Shown here in pieces: positions 1-9,565 of a stretch of DNA of 64,000 nt; position 1 is the stretch's first letter; each line of letters begins with the position of its first letter. A program made the position numbers and the translations under genes. Source of the DNA: Martensiomyces pterosporus (taxonomy: Eukaryota > Kickxellomycota > Kickxellomycetes > Kickxellales > Kickxellaceae); the NCBI GenBank assembly GCA_025201845.1, contig MU603954.1:70138-134137 (forward strand). The letters are read 5' to 3'. The notes below the pieces were generated by a model. The model was not told where the DNA came from. It ran no database searches and saw only the letters and a program-made list of their open reading frames with translations.

Positions 1-115
1 TTCTAAGTGACTTGGCGTCTCCAGTAGTCCCGCTCCAGAGAAACTGTGCGCTGCATCTAGGGTAGTCGCTTAGCATGTCGAGGGTTACATCTGAGGGAAG
101 AATCTCGCTAGGCAT
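1..115 (-). CDS. possible partial coding region running off the left edge
   Basis: On the minus strand one frame is open from a TAG at 208-206 to position 1. Its first ATG is at 115-113 and would begin MPSEILPSDVTLDML. If real, this is the 5' part of a gene whose remainder lies left of the window, or an exon whose start lies further right. I do not recognise the peptide. The open stretch is only about 68 codons, so chance is a serious alternative. The plus-strand frames at the edge are closed by position 63. Confidence 0.2.
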   Translation of the reverse strand, partial: MPSEILPSDVTLDMLSDYPRCSAQFLWSGTTGDAKSLR

Positions 116-631
116 GGGCGCGACTTGGTCCAGATGCCGGCGGACTCGGGAGACTGGGATGTGCTGGCCAGGACGTTTTGGCGCAAAAAAAAAAAAAGCA
201 ATAGTCTATTATTGTTTCACACTAGGGCGCGATTATAGTTTTAATTCAACTGCTGTATTCATGCTTTTCTTAGTTCTTTATTTCCATCTCAACACGATAC
301 AAAAATTTAGCAGTGCAGAAGCTCAGTGGGGGGGTTCTGCCGGTATATGGCGACAGGCTAGCCGCACACGTCAAGCCGAGTTGCTGGCCTTGCCTTGTGA
401 GCCGACTGAGCCAGGTCTCGTTGTTGTCCCCAGGCCATTCTGTGGACATCGTCATCAACAAAAAGACCAACGCTGTCTCTCCTGCTTTCTCCTTATATTT
501 GTACTATTCTAAGCTAATTGCCACCGCAGCTCCACAGCACGAACGGCCCCATTTCTATTTTTGAATCCTGTCTGTCGCACTACCGGGTGGAGGCAGGGAG
601 ACTAATGCAAAGCAGCACGAACTAGGCAACA
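116..631. other. intergenic, 5' flank of the WDR59 homologue
   Basis: No convincing gene is seen here; short ORFs in several frames have no recognisable content. A run of 13 A lies at 185-197. No clear TATA box is visible near the start codon at 632. The stretch presumably holds the promoter and 5'UTR of the gene that follows. Confidence 0.5.
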
Positions 632-3600
632 ATGAACCGAACACCAACAAAGCGCCGCGCCCATGCGGCGTCGACAATCAGCGTCGACATGAGCATCAAA
701 TACCCGTACCCGTTCACAAGCATGAGCATCAGCCCCTACAGCCGGGACATCGTTCTGGCTGGGCGTGCTGGACTAGCCATCATCGACCTCGAGTTCCCGC
801 TCTCTCCGCCACGCACCATCGCCATCAACTCCCTGTGGAAAGTGGCCGGCGTAGCATGGTGTCCAAGCCGCCAGCAGCACAGCTGGGTCGGCACCACAGT
901 CAACCAAACCCTGCTAATCCACGACCTGGCCCACACCACCAGCCAGCCCATGCGTGTGCTCAAGTCGCATCCGATGGCGATAACGGACATTGCCTGGGCA
1001 CCGAAAATACCGTCGTGGATCGGAACAACATCAATTGACCCTGTCATCAAGATCTGGGACGTCAGGAGGGACCAGAAGCCTGTGTGGTACTACAGCGAGT
1101 GGGAGTCGGCGGACTTGCTGGCATTCAATAATGTGCAAATGCACAAGCTGGCTACTGTGCATAGGAACAAGATTGCGGTGTGGGACATTAGATTCGGCTC
1201 TTCGCCCCTGGTGAACATGGAGGAGGCGCATGCAGATGATATTAACGGCATTTGCTGGCACCCCGCCGCAGAAAATGTAATTGTGTCGGCCAGCCAGGAT
1301 AGGACCGTTAAGAGGTGGTGTGTGGACAGCAGCAACCCGACGGAGGAGTACTCGCACTCGTTTCCTCATGAGGTGCTGAGCGCCAAATACACGCCGTTTG
1401 GAGAGGGGCTGCTAGTCAAGCAAAAGTCGCCTGATAACAGCGTGCTGCTCATCAGCGATAGCCCACAGCTGCGGCCCGTACACAGGTTTACCGGGCACAC
1501 GGACACGGTGCTTGGCTCGGAGTGGCGGACAAGAGGCGAGGTGGACATGGATGGCGTCGATGCGCGGGAGTTCCAGCTGGTTACGTGGGGCAGAGACGAG
1601 GTGCTCCGCATGTGGGCGGTCGAAGATAAAGTAGTCGAGTCTGTTGGTGGAAGCCCCGATAGAGGGGTGTGTAACAGCAGGGACTATGCCGAGAGCGTGC
1701 CCTCGTTCGCAACAAACTTCCTTGGCCCCGACCAGGTCTTGCATCTGATCGAGCAGAAAGCTCTGCCTAGCGAGCTGCTGCTTGCGGCGTCGAAAAAGGC
1801 TGACATGCGCGGAGTCACTACAATCCATGAGTTCAACCGCACAGGCAATATGCTCGAGAGCATCCAGCTTGCCAACAAACCGCCCACAGATGGCAAAGTG
1901 CCAAGGCACGAGCAGCAGCTCTCACGCACGGTCGCAGGGGTACCATCAAGGGGCAACCAGCCAACATTTGGAGCACGTAGCGGACAGGCGGACGAGCGCA
2001 GTAGTGACGACGACGACGAGTCTGACGGCGGGTATAATGCACGGAAGACAGCGGATTCGTGGAAGGAGGAGGTCGGCGCTATTGCGATTGACAAGTACGG
2101 GCCCTCGGGTACGGTGGAGCTGGGCGAGATGCTTGACGGCTCCAGGCGCTGTACGCTGAAGATTGGCGTGCCCTGGGTCGGTCCCGAGACCATGCATATC
2201 CGCATCGACTTCCCGGCAGACTATCCGCAGAGCCCACTGCACATGGCGATAGAGCGGGCGTATGTTGCGCACAGCAGCAGAGACTCACTGCAAGCCCAGA
2301 TCACTAGCATTGCCGCTGCTTGTGCCAAGCAGAGCATGCCAGCGCTAGACCGCTGTTTGCACGCGCTGCTGTGCCAGTTTATCAAAACTGTGCGTGCCAA
2401 AACAGCACATGGCAAGCAGGCCCATTTGAGCGCAGAGGACTTGGAGCGTCTGCCGCCGCCACCGCCGCCGCAACTGCCGCAATCGCAGCTAGTGCAGCGC
2501 GGGTACCTTAGCGACGACGACGAGCCATCTGTGGTGCCTGACATGCACCGCAAACGCGGATTAGCCCTGCCGTCTGCCACAAGGGGCAAGAGCAAGGCCC
2601 TGCAGGAGGTTCTGAGCGTGCTCGACCGGCGGTGGCAGCCCAACAGCTTCAATTCAGAGGACGACAACTCGATTTTGTCCAACTATAACGACGAGTACGG
2701 CTACAGCGACGAGGAGAACGTTGACGAGTACTCCGACGACGACGACGACGACGAAGACGGCGATGTCCTTGGATACGACGATGCTGACGACCTGTATTAC
2801 TCGGACAACAGCCAGTCGGGCATCCCAGTGACCCTTGACGGGCTGCCTATCTCACTGCGACATGCCAATAACCGCGACCGCTACGACTCGCACACGCCGT
2901 TCCCCCGCCTTTGTGGCGGCGTGTTTTCGGGACCCGGCCAGCTCGTCTGCTTTTTCTCGTCGATATATACGCCTGACACGTACCCCGAGCAGAGCGGGCT
3001 GGGGTCGTTGAACCGCGAGAAGAACCGCGAGGACATGAGCCTGCAGCTGCGCGCACTCACTAAGCCGCGCAACATGACCAAGCTCAAGTACTACCAGAGC
3101 ATGGTGCAATTTGGGCTGCAGAACAAGGGCACGTACCTGTCCTACGGTGGCGGGCAATCGCGAGTGGTGAATAGCGGCAGTCTGGGCGGCGGGTTCGGCG
3201 AATCCGACGACGACGAAGAGGCGAGGGGCGAGGAGGTGCCGCAGTACTATTTCCGCCAGCAAATCAGCCGCAACACGCTGCCGATGCCCGGAAGCGCGGT
3301 GTCCGATCGCAAGACGTACTTTAGACCATTGGGGGCATCCAGAAGCGAGGCGGGTGTGGGAAACATGGCGCTGATCTGCAGCGTGCCCCAGGACAGGTCT
3401 GCAGACTACGACTTGGCCAAGCTGTTTGTGCTGGCGGGGCCCAGCACCGAGTGGATTTGCCAGCATAATGCCAATGTCGCGTCGCTGCATAACCGCGCGG
3501 AGCTGGCACATGTCTGGGGGCTGCTTGCGTGCCTGCTGGGCCCGGTGTCTAAATGGCCGCATGTGCATGAGGCGAGCGGCGGGCACAGGCTGTGGAGTGG

Positions 3601-6589
3601 CCATCCATCGATTCTTATGTGGTTCAGGTCTGTCATGGTCAAGTACGAGCGCAGGGGCGATGCGCAGACGCTGGCCCTTCTGGCGTGTGTGCTGAGCAAG
3701 TCGCTGTCCGAGTCAACCGCCACCGCCGCCAGCAAGCAAGCCGTAGCACCAGAAGCAGCAGCTAGTGACTCTGCGTCGTCAAGTGCGCTGCCACCGTGGA
3801 TGTGCAATGCAAACGGCAGTAGCAACATCAGCCAGGCATTTAGTGCTGCAGACCAAAGGCTGATGCTGGCCACAAAAACTATGGCCTACACCAACGGCAG
3901 GAACGCCAGCCCAGCCTCGGTGCTAGCCAGCAATCCCAACCTTCACACTGGGTCAGCAGGGTCTGTGGCCAGCCAGTGGGCGAGTGGTGGACAGGCGTTC
4001 GGCCCGGCCTCGCTGCAGGGATTCTCGCACCGCACTGTGACCTTTGTGCCACCGGCTGCAGCGGACGACAGGGCCAGCTTGCTGTGCACACATCCGCCAA
4101 ACTCAATCACCAGCGCACACCTTGCTGATGGCCACCCCATCCTGGGAGCACTTCATGGTGGCGGCGACTCGGCTGCTCACCAGCGCGACAGACACTCGCC
4201 GTCAGGGACGCCTCCTTCGTTCAATGGAACCTCACTGCTCATGACGCAGAAGCTCAAGGCCATCAACCTCGACCATGTCAAGTCCGTCCATGAGGGACGC
4301 ATCTCGGCCGCCGGCGTTGCGCAGTACCTATCGGCACACGCGGCAGTACACCCGTTTTCACTTCAGTCAGCGTCTGCGATCTCGCAGCAGGCCGGACTAT
4401 CGGCACCCCCCTTTCCCTCCGTGCTTTCGCCCATCAATGTCGACGCTGCTGCGCTCCTTAGCCCCGAAACGGGGCCCCTGTCTCCTGATATCCTGGAAGG
4501 GCTGGACAGCGAGGAAATCAAGCAGCACGAGCTGATGATGGCCGAGGGAATTTCCGATCCCGCTGACGCAGCTCAAGAAAAACAAACAGCGGGGAACGAG
4601 ATAATGCCGCCAGCTCTGGTTAGCAAGTCGGCGAGCGACGTGCAAAGGGTGGTGCCGGAGCACCATGTCGACAGAGGCAGTGAAAGCAGCGGCAACGACA
4701 ACGGCGGGAGATCTAAGAAAGGAGAGCGGAACCCGTCAGCTCCGCCCAGCGAGCAGAACCCGGTGGAGCCCGAGGCTGCCGAGAACATCTGGCGCCGCCT
4801 GCGCACCAACGTTCTCGGCAGAGTGCACACAGCGCAGGGTGACAGCAGCAGCGGGAAGAGCGGCGCGCTGCAAGAGGCTGCGTCTACAGCAGTGGACCGT
4901 AGCCAGGACGCAGCCAATGGGCAGGGCACGAAGAAGACCAGCGGTCCACCAAGATCCGCAATGCCGAAGGGCCAAACAGACGATGCCGGCACGTGGAATA
5001 GACGGCCATCGGACACGCAGGTGGAGCCGGGGCTTGTGCGGCCGTGGGATCTGGCGCACATATGGATGCCCCTGGTAAGCGGTTTCGGAAAGGGCGCAGC
5101 AGCTCAGTCAGTGGCAAAGGAGGTGTCGTACTTGCGTATGAAGAGAGACTTCGAGCACCCACACACTGCACTGGCTATGCGGGATCGCTCCGAGTGGGAC
5201 GACCAGGTTCCAGTGTTTGCTTCGCTGGACTACAGGTGCCACGCGCCCTACCTGGACCACTGGAAGTTCACGTATGCACGGATACTGTACAAGTGGAGGA
5301 TGGACGCGAAGGCCATCGAGGTTTTGAAGTGCGTCCAAGACCCGGATTTAAGGGAGCTGTACAATAAGATGTACGCGCAGCCCACTGAGCCCAAGCACGA
5401 CAACATTCTGCGGATCGGAAACCCCGTGCTCGCCGGGCAGGCAGGCAGTCGGCGTGCAAAGAGAGCGAAGGGCACAATGACGCCCACCCACGGCAGGAGT
5501 AAGAGAGGAAAGAGCCTGGAGCTGGATTGTGCGCGTGGATGTGAATCGCCCACTGGCAGCGCTGGCAAAACGGCGGGACAGCAAAGTAGCGGCACGGAGA
5601 CGCCGTGTGAGATCTCCGGGGCGCCTTGGCTAAGCTGCGCGTGGTGCCACGAATACGTCCACGGACGCGCGCTGATCTGCCATGCGTGCGGGCACGGCGG
5701 ACACCAGGAGCACATGCTCAAGTGGTTCCGCATTGTCCGCAAGCAGCTGGTGCGCTCGGGGCTGAGTGCGGCACATGCGCTGAGGCTGAGTGCTAGCAAT
5801 AGCAGCAGCAGTAGCAGCAGCAATCTCCGCCAAGGGCTGGGGATCCAGTCGGACCGGGGAACGGCCGAAAACTCCATCTCGGCTGTGCAGTCGTCTCTGC
5901 CTAGTGGCGGCGGCACAAGAAACACGACGCAGGCAAACACGGCAGAGAATACCCGTACGCACACGCGCAACCCAACATTGACGGTGCCGGGCGACGGAGT
6001 TGACACGCAGCCGAGCAATATGCCTGAGGTTACTATTTCGCCGCCGCCACCAGCGGCCGCTGACTGCAGCCAGGAGATGGAATCAAGCGCCAAGCCGGCA
6101 TCGCTGGATATGCAGCCTGCTATTGCAGAGGATGGAGAAGCAGGCACTCCTCCCAGGGACGCGGCATCTGGTGAGGCTAAGGACAAGGGTGCTGGCAATG
6201 CTGTGGCAAAGCCTGTTGATTCGGATTCCGATGCCAGCAGCGATTCGCTCGTACATTGGACTGGCGCCGACGGCACAGAGAAGCGTAGCCCCCCGTCGTC
6301 GCATGCCGCAAGCTGCCTGTCTTTCGACTCGTTTGCTGACAACTTGCTGACTGCCGATTTGGGCTGGGAATCGAGCGATGGCGAGTTTGATGACCATCTG
6401 CGTAACCACGCAGACACAGTGTATGGCTACGAGGCCATTAATGAGGATGCCGAAAACCTGCGTGCAGCAGATATCTATGAGTATGCAGATGCAGTGGCTC
6501 CTGAGCAGTTGAACATCCCAACGTGTCCAAGTGGCTGTGGATGCAATTGCTTGTTTGAGTCGCGAAAGCTCATATTCTACACAAAGTAG
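632..6589 (+). CDS. WDR59: WDR59/Mtc5-like subunit of the GATOR2 (SEACAT) complex
   Basis: The 1985-residue protein has the WDR59 architecture. An N-terminal WD40 propeller spans about residues 50-345, with repeats such as IKIWDVRR near 139 and SASQDRTVKRW near 220. An RWD domain follows at about 474-590. A helical part contains ICQHNANVASLHNRAELAHVW near 942 (written here as its start and end), and a segment with ILYKWRMDAKAIEVLKC lies near 1546. The C-terminal zinc-binding domain is CAWC at 1669-1672, then CxxCGHGG and HMLKWF, with its last cysteines in CPSGCGCNC at 1965-1973. Family knowledge: GATOR2/SEACAT acts at the vacuole or lysosome to relieve TORC1 inhibition. The protein is longer than animal WDR59 (about 970 residues) because of Ser/Asp-rich disordered inserts. 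One of these, about 264 residues, splits the zinc domain. No intron is needed; the N-terminus aligns with the family from residue 1. Confidence 0.9.
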   Translation: MNRTPTKRRAHAASTISVDMSIKYPYPFTSMSISPYSRDIVLAGRAGLAIIDLEFPLSPPRTIAINSLWKVAGVAWCPSRQQHSWVGTTVNQTLLIHDLAHTTSQPMRVLKSHPMAITDIAWAPKIPSWIGTTSIDPVIKIWDVRRDQKPVWYYSEWESADLLAFNNVQMHKLATVHRNKIAVWDIRFGSSPLVNMEEAHADDINGICWHPAAENVIVSASQDRTVKRWCVDSSNPTEEYSHSFPHEVLSAKYTPFGEGLLVKQKSPDNSVLLISDSPQLRPVHRFTGHTDTVLGSEWRTRGEVDMDGVDAREFQLVTWGRDEVLRMWAVEDKVVESVGGSPDRGVCNSRDYAESVPSFATNFLGPDQVLHLIEQKALPSELLLAASKKADMRGVTTIHEFNRTGNMLESIQLANKPPTDGKVPRHEQQLSRTVAGVPSRGNQPTFGARSGQADERSSDDDDESDGGYNARKTADSWKEEVGAIAIDKYGPSGTVELGEMLDGSRRCTLKIGVPWVGPETMHIRIDFPADYPQSPLHMAIERAYVAHSSRDSLQAQITSIAAACAKQSMPALDRCLHALLCQFIKTVRAKTAHGKQAHLSAEDLERLPPPPPPQLPQSQLVQRGYLSDDDEPSVVPDMHRKRGLALPSATRGKSKALQEVLSVLDRRWQPNSFNSEDDNSILSNYNDEYGYSDEENVDEYSDDDDDDEDGDVLGYDDADDLYYSDNSQSGIPVTLDGLPISLRHANNRDRYDSHTPFPRLCGGVFSGPGQLVCFFSSIYTPDTYPEQSGLGSLNREKNREDMSLQLRALTKPRNMTKLKYYQSMVQFGLQNKGTYLSYGGGQSRVVNSGSLGGGFGESDDDEEARGEEVPQYYFRQQISRNTLPMPGSAVSDRKTYFRPLGASRSEAGVGNMALICSVPQDRSADYDLAKLFVLAGPSTEWICQHNANVASLHNRAELAHVWGLLACLLGPVSKWPHVHEASGGHRLWSGHPSILMWFRSVMVKYERRGDAQTLALLACVLSKSLSESTATAASKQAVAPEAAASDSASSSALPPWMCNANGSSNISQAFSAADQRLMLATKTMAYTNGRNASPASVLASNPNLHTGSAGSVASQWASGGQAFGPASLQGFSHRTVTFVPPAAADDRASLLCTHPPNSITSAHLADGHPILGALHGGGDSAAHQRDRHSPSGTPPSFNGTSLLMTQKLKAINLDHVKSVHEGRISAAGVAQYLSAHAAVHPFSLQSASAISQQAGLSAPPFPSVLSPINVDAAALLSPETGPLSPDILEGLDSEEIKQHELMMAEGISDPADAAQEKQTAGNEIMPPALVSKSASDVQRVVPEHHVDRGSESSGNDNGGRSKKGERNPSAPPSEQNPVEPEAAENIWRRLRTNVLGRVHTAQGDSSSGKSGALQEAASTAVDRSQDAANGQGTKKTSGPPRSAMPKGQTDDAGTWNRRPSDTQVEPGLVRPWDLAHIWMPLVSGFGKGAAAQSVAKEVSYLRMKRDFEHPHTALAMRDRSEWDDQVPVFASLDYRCHAPYLDHWKFTYARILYKWRMDAKAIEVLKCVQDPDLRELYNKMYAQPTEPKHDNILRIGNPVLAGQAGSRRAKRAKGTMTPTHGRSKRGKSLELDCARGCESPTGSAGKTAGQQSSGTETPCEISGAPWLSCAWCHEYVHGRALICHACGHGGHQEHMLKWFRIVRKQLVRSGLSAAHALRLSASNSSSSSSSNLRQGLGIQSDRGTAENSISAVQSSLPSGGGTRNTTQANTAENTRTHTRNPTLTVPGDGVDTQPSNMPEVTISPPPPAAADCSQEMESSAKPASLDMQPAIAEDGEAGTPPRDAASGEAKDKGAGNAVAKPVDSDSDASSDSLVHWTGADGTEKRSPPSSHAASCLSFDSFADNLLTADLGWESSDGEFDDHLRNHADTVYGYEAINEDAENLRAADIYEYADAVAPEQLNIPTCPSGCGCNCLFESRKLIFYTK

Positions 6590-6658
6590 CACGCGGTGTA
6601 GCGTTTTTATTATTCTTAGTAGTAGCAAATGCACGCTACACATGTCTTGTTCCAGAGG

Positions 6659-7378
6659 TCATTCTTGGAGAGGGACGGAGATGTCGGCAACCATGCAGGA
6701 CGTGGCGTTGATGAAGCTCTGGACGGGCATTGCCAGCTTGAAGTCAACGTCCCCAGCGCCAAGCCAGAATACGGGCGGCTGGAGCCTTGCAATCGACTCG
6801 CACATGATGGTTGGAATGGGCTGGCTCGTACCAATGGGGCACACGCCGTTGTTGTCGAAGCCCGTTAGCTCGAGCGACACTTCTGGGTTGGCCAGCCTGA
6901 AGTTGAAGTGTTTCCTGGCGACAGAATTATTCTCCAGCGACCGAATGAAATCTGTCATGGCGCTGGTGTTCACAGTATGCACGTACTGCACCAGAACGCA
7001 GTAGTACCGGGCGTTAGTCCACCCTTGCGAGGCAGCAGACTGGTGGCTGGGCCGCCAGCGCTTGTTTTCCATCACCACGGACTTGCAGAGATGGGCAGGG
7101 CTTGGCGTGGTCATGCACAGCGCCCGCTGCTCAAGTGGCCAGGTGTAATAGTCTGGGGACACGTGGTAGATGCGCGAGATCTCGGCCATTTTGAGGTCTC
7201 TCAGTGCCAAGATTACCTTAAGCACTGTCGCTGGCCATTGTTCTTCGTGCTGCTTGGTTGGCTGGGATTGGAGCTCCTTGCGTGCGGCCGCGAGGAAGTG
7301 CGACATGTAGAGCGGGCTGATCTGAGGCGATGCCAGCGTCTCGGAGATTTGCTTGCCTACACCAAGCAGCTGGTCCAT
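6659..7378 (-). CDS. YbaK/ProX-type aminoacyl-tRNA deacylase domain protein
   Basis: This 239-residue protein carries a YbaK/aaRS-associated domain in its C-terminal two thirds. Visible marks are HLCKSVV with Lys99 at the position of the conserved catalytic lysine, LTGFDNNGVCPIG at about 171-183, and FWLGAGDVDFKL at about 204-215, close to the family's FWLGGGEVDLKL. Family members hydrolyse mis-charged aminoacyl-tRNAs such as Cys-tRNA(Pro); the substrate here cannot be inferred. About 90 residues precede the domain and may be fungal-specific. ATG 7378-7376 is chosen because the frame has no upstream ATG, only a TTG at 7459. It lies tail-to-tail with the WDR59 homologue, with 69 bp between the stop codons, and head-to-head with the first MAPEG gene. 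Confidence 0.8.
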   Translation of the reverse strand: MDQLLGVGKQISETLASPQISPLYMSHFLAAARKELQSQPTKQHEEQWPATVLKVILALRDLKMAEISRIYHVSPDYYTWPLEQRALCMTTPSPAHLCKSVVMENKRWRPSHQSAASQGWTNARYYCVLVQYVHTVNTSAMTDFIRSLENNSVARKHFNFRLANPEVSLELTGFDNNGVCPIGTSQPIPTIMCESIARLQPPVFWLGAGDVDFKLAMPVQSFINATSCMVADISVPLQE

Positions 7379-7844
7379 GATTGCTTTGTAATAGAAGACA
7401 GCAGAGAAGCAGCGATAGACAGCAGTGCAGCTCAGGGGGTGTGGAAAGCGCTGGAACAAGGCTAAGCGAAAACTCGCCGTCCTCGGCTATTTTCCCCAAT
7501 TTTGTGGCCAGCTTGGCGTTGTCTGACAGTTGTGGTATTATCAGAGCGGTCTAATCAATCAAGCCCGGGATATCGGCAGATTCTCGGGCACTCCGTTTTT
7601 CGTGCTTACAATTTGTCAGCCTAGACGGGCACGAAGAACCAAAAATGAACACGTTGGCTGTAGCTCCCCCTGATTGCGCATGCCGTCTTGGCAAATCTGC
7701 CAGCGCTATAAAAAGGCTAATGCGCATTTCAGGGGGCGGATGGTACTCAAACCAGTTCGTCGTGCATTCTCGCTTCAGTCTCACACGCCTTTTCTTTCTT
7801 TATTGCTTCGCGCTTTCAAGACATTCATCAGCAGCTTTTCCACC
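7379..7844. promoter_or_regulatory. shared divergent promoter region, YbaK-like (-) / MAPEG (+)
   Basis: These 466 bp separate two divergent start codons and hold no recognisable gene. A TATA-like element lies at 7707-7715. Pyrimidine-rich sequence at about 7780-7805 leads to the MAPEG start. Confidence 0.55.
7707..7715 (+). promoter_or_regulatory. TATA-like box upstream of the first MAPEG gene
   Basis: TATAAAAAG lies 138 bp upstream of the ATG at 7845, a plausible core-promoter distance for a fungal gene with a short leader. Confidence 0.5.
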
Positions 7845-8291
7845 ATGGCTATCATCATTGGCGCTAACTTTGGCTACTGCGTGCTGGCAGCAGCCGGCAT
7901 GGCCATACAGTGCTTCGCCGAGGGCATCTCGGTCGTGGTTGCGCGCAAGAAGTACAAGGTCAGCTACCCCGACAACGGCGGCGGCAGGTACTCCGACAAG
8001 CTGAGCGATGAGGACTGGGTGGCCTTCAACAACGTCAAGCGTGTCAGCGACAACTACTCGGAGCAGATCGGCCAGGTCATGGCCATGCTCATTCTTTCCG
8101 GCATCTTCCAGCCCAAGCTTGCTGCTTCCCTGGGCTTCACCTATATCGTCGGCCGGTTCGTCTATGGTCGTGGATACAAGGCTGCAGGACCCAAGGGCCG
8201 CATGTATGGAGCTCCTCTGATGACCCTTTCGTACTTTGCCATGGTTATCACGGCTACCTACAGTGCTCTGATGGCTACTGTTTTTGCGTAG
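7845..8291 (+). CDS. MAPEG family protein, microsomal glutathione S-transferase 3-like (copy 1)
   Basis: The 148-residue membrane protein resembles MGST3: an N-terminal membrane segment, then VVARKKYKVSYP (human MGST3 has ARKKYKVEYP), a loop, and FNNVKRVSDNYSEQ at the family's RAHxN helix, then YIVGRFVYGRGY and two more hydrophobic segments. MAPEG proteins of this type sit in ER or mitochondrial outer membrane and act as glutathione transferases or peroxidases on lipid substrates. The usual His of the RAHxN motif is Ser here, while the Asn and a Glu are retained. The start at 7845 is in an excellent context (CACCATGG) and gives the usual family length; the frame continues upstream without an ATG that would be better. 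A second copy follows in tandem. Confidence 0.88.
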   Translation: MAIIIGANFGYCVLAAAGMAIQCFAEGISVVVARKKYKVSYPDNGGGRYSDKLSDEDWVAFNNVKRVSDNYSEQIGQVMAMLILSGIFQPKLAASLGFTYIVGRFVYGRGYKAAGPKGRMYGAPLMTLSYFAMVITATYSALMATVFA

Positions 8292-8823
8292 ACCAATGAT
8301 CTGATTTAGCTTATAGTCAGCAGTAATAATAAGCCAAACAGCTTTCGGTGACTTGGGGCACGTGGATGTAAAAGATGAAGAAGCGGGACTCGGCCCACTC
8401 TCGAAAAGCCAGGCGGGCCCTCCTCGCCAGGGTAAGGGCCTAGATGAGACCCGCGGTTGGAGTAGGGGGAAACAGCGATAAGATGGAAATTTTGTGCGTG
8501 CGGGGAGAGGGAGATTTTGAGAATGCCGGGTCTATTGCACGAGAACGAAAATATTTGTGGCAGCTGCTATCTTTTCATCTCTACTCCTCAGCTCTCTGCA
8601 CACAGGCACATACCGCTTTCTCACCCCTTTCTCAAGCCCCTGCCGTACACTTCAACCATCTTCTTTTAGCAAGACTCAAAGCGTAAGTATGCTAATAGCA
8701 CAGACATTCCTTCCGCCAGCACATTTTAAACTCCGTGCGCACTAAGAGCTGCTGCAGTACCAATACGTGCCCGCGTTTTCTTCTTCTTCTTTGCTCTTGT
8801 TCCGGCTGTAGACAACTGCAACC
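8292..8823. other. intergenic between the two MAPEG genes
   Basis: This holds the 3' end of copy 1 and the promoter and leader of copy 2. No gene is recognised. The only interpretable element is a probable 5'UTR intron at 8683-8811. Confidence 0.5.
8683..8811 (+). other. probable 5'UTR intron of the second MAPEG gene
   Basis: A consensus donor GTAAGTATG starts at 8683. A pyrimidine-rich tract at about 8776-8802 leads to GGCTGTAG ending at 8811, 12 nt before the ATG at 8824. A clear CTAAC-type branch site near the acceptor was not found, which lowers confidence. Confidence 0.45.
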
Positions 8824-9270
8824 ATGAGCATCGTCATTGGAACCAGCTACGTTTGGAACATTGTCACTGCAACCGTGATGGGCCTGCAAACCGCCGCGTT
8901 CGCCGGCTGCGCGATCAAGCAGAAGTCGCGCCTTGATCTCCCCCACTCCGCCAGTGTTGGCAGCCGCGCCACCGAAAAGCTGTCGGACGAGGAGAACGAG
9001 GAGTTCACGCGGTTCCAGAAGGTCCATGCCTCGCATGTCGAGTATCTCCCCTTGGCCCAGTCCTCGGTTCTGCTCGCCGGCCTGTTCTACCCGAAGCTCT
9101 CGGCTTACGCCGGAGTCGCGTATATCGTTGGCCGCCTCGTGTATAGCATTGGGTATATCAAGTGCGGCCCCGATGGACGCAAGTTTGGCGCTCTGCTGAT
9201 CTGCCCCTCGATCGTCACCCTGCTCGGCGCGTCGCTGTACGGGAGCTTTAAAGCCGTGGGTGTTCTCTAA
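8824..9270 (+). CDS. MAPEG family protein, microsomal glutathione S-transferase 3-like (copy 2)
   Basis: This is the tandem paralogue of the preceding gene and is also exactly 148 residues. It keeps KLSDEENEEFTRFQKVH, YIVGRLVYSIGY and the KCGPDGRKFGALL segment, so four membrane helices with cytosolic loops are expected. Here the His of the RAHxN-like helix is present (QKVHASHVE), but the Asn is replaced by Ser. The two copies have therefore lost different residues of this motif and may differ in glutathione or lipid handling; that is inference. Spacing to copy 1 is 532 bp. The start has a good context (GCAACCATGAGC), and a 5'UTR intron probably ends 12 nt upstream. Confidence 0.85.
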   Translation: MSIVIGTSYVWNIVTATVMGLQTAAFAGCAIKQKSRLDLPHSASVGSRATEKLSDEENEEFTRFQKVHASHVEYLPLAQSSVLLAGLFYPKLSAYAGVAYIVGRLVYSIGYIKCGPDGRKFGALLICPSIVTLLGASLYGSFKAVGVL

Positions 9271-9565
9271 GCACCCTGAACTACCTGGCTTTCTTGCTTT
9301 TTTCGCTTTCTTCGTTTGTCTTTTTTTTTTTTTTTTTTTAAATGGAAAGCAGCTTTTGCTGCCCAAAAGAAGAGCACAGCTACCGGTCGTAAGGCCTACG
9401 GCGACGCAACTATTATATAGAACCAACATGCCAACAAGAATATATGAAATGCTACAGATAGAAGAAAGAAGCACGAGGAGTGCAGGGATAAAAGAGGAAG
9501 ACAATTTAACGCAGCACCACCTATTCCTACATATGCCGCTTCATTTACACGTCTGCAGTCAGTGG
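9271..9565. other. convergent 3' region
   Basis: These 295 bp separate the stops of the second MAPEG gene (+) and the first arrestin gene (-). A run of 19 T lies at 9321-9339. It probably holds both 3'UTRs; no gene is seen. Confidence 0.5.
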
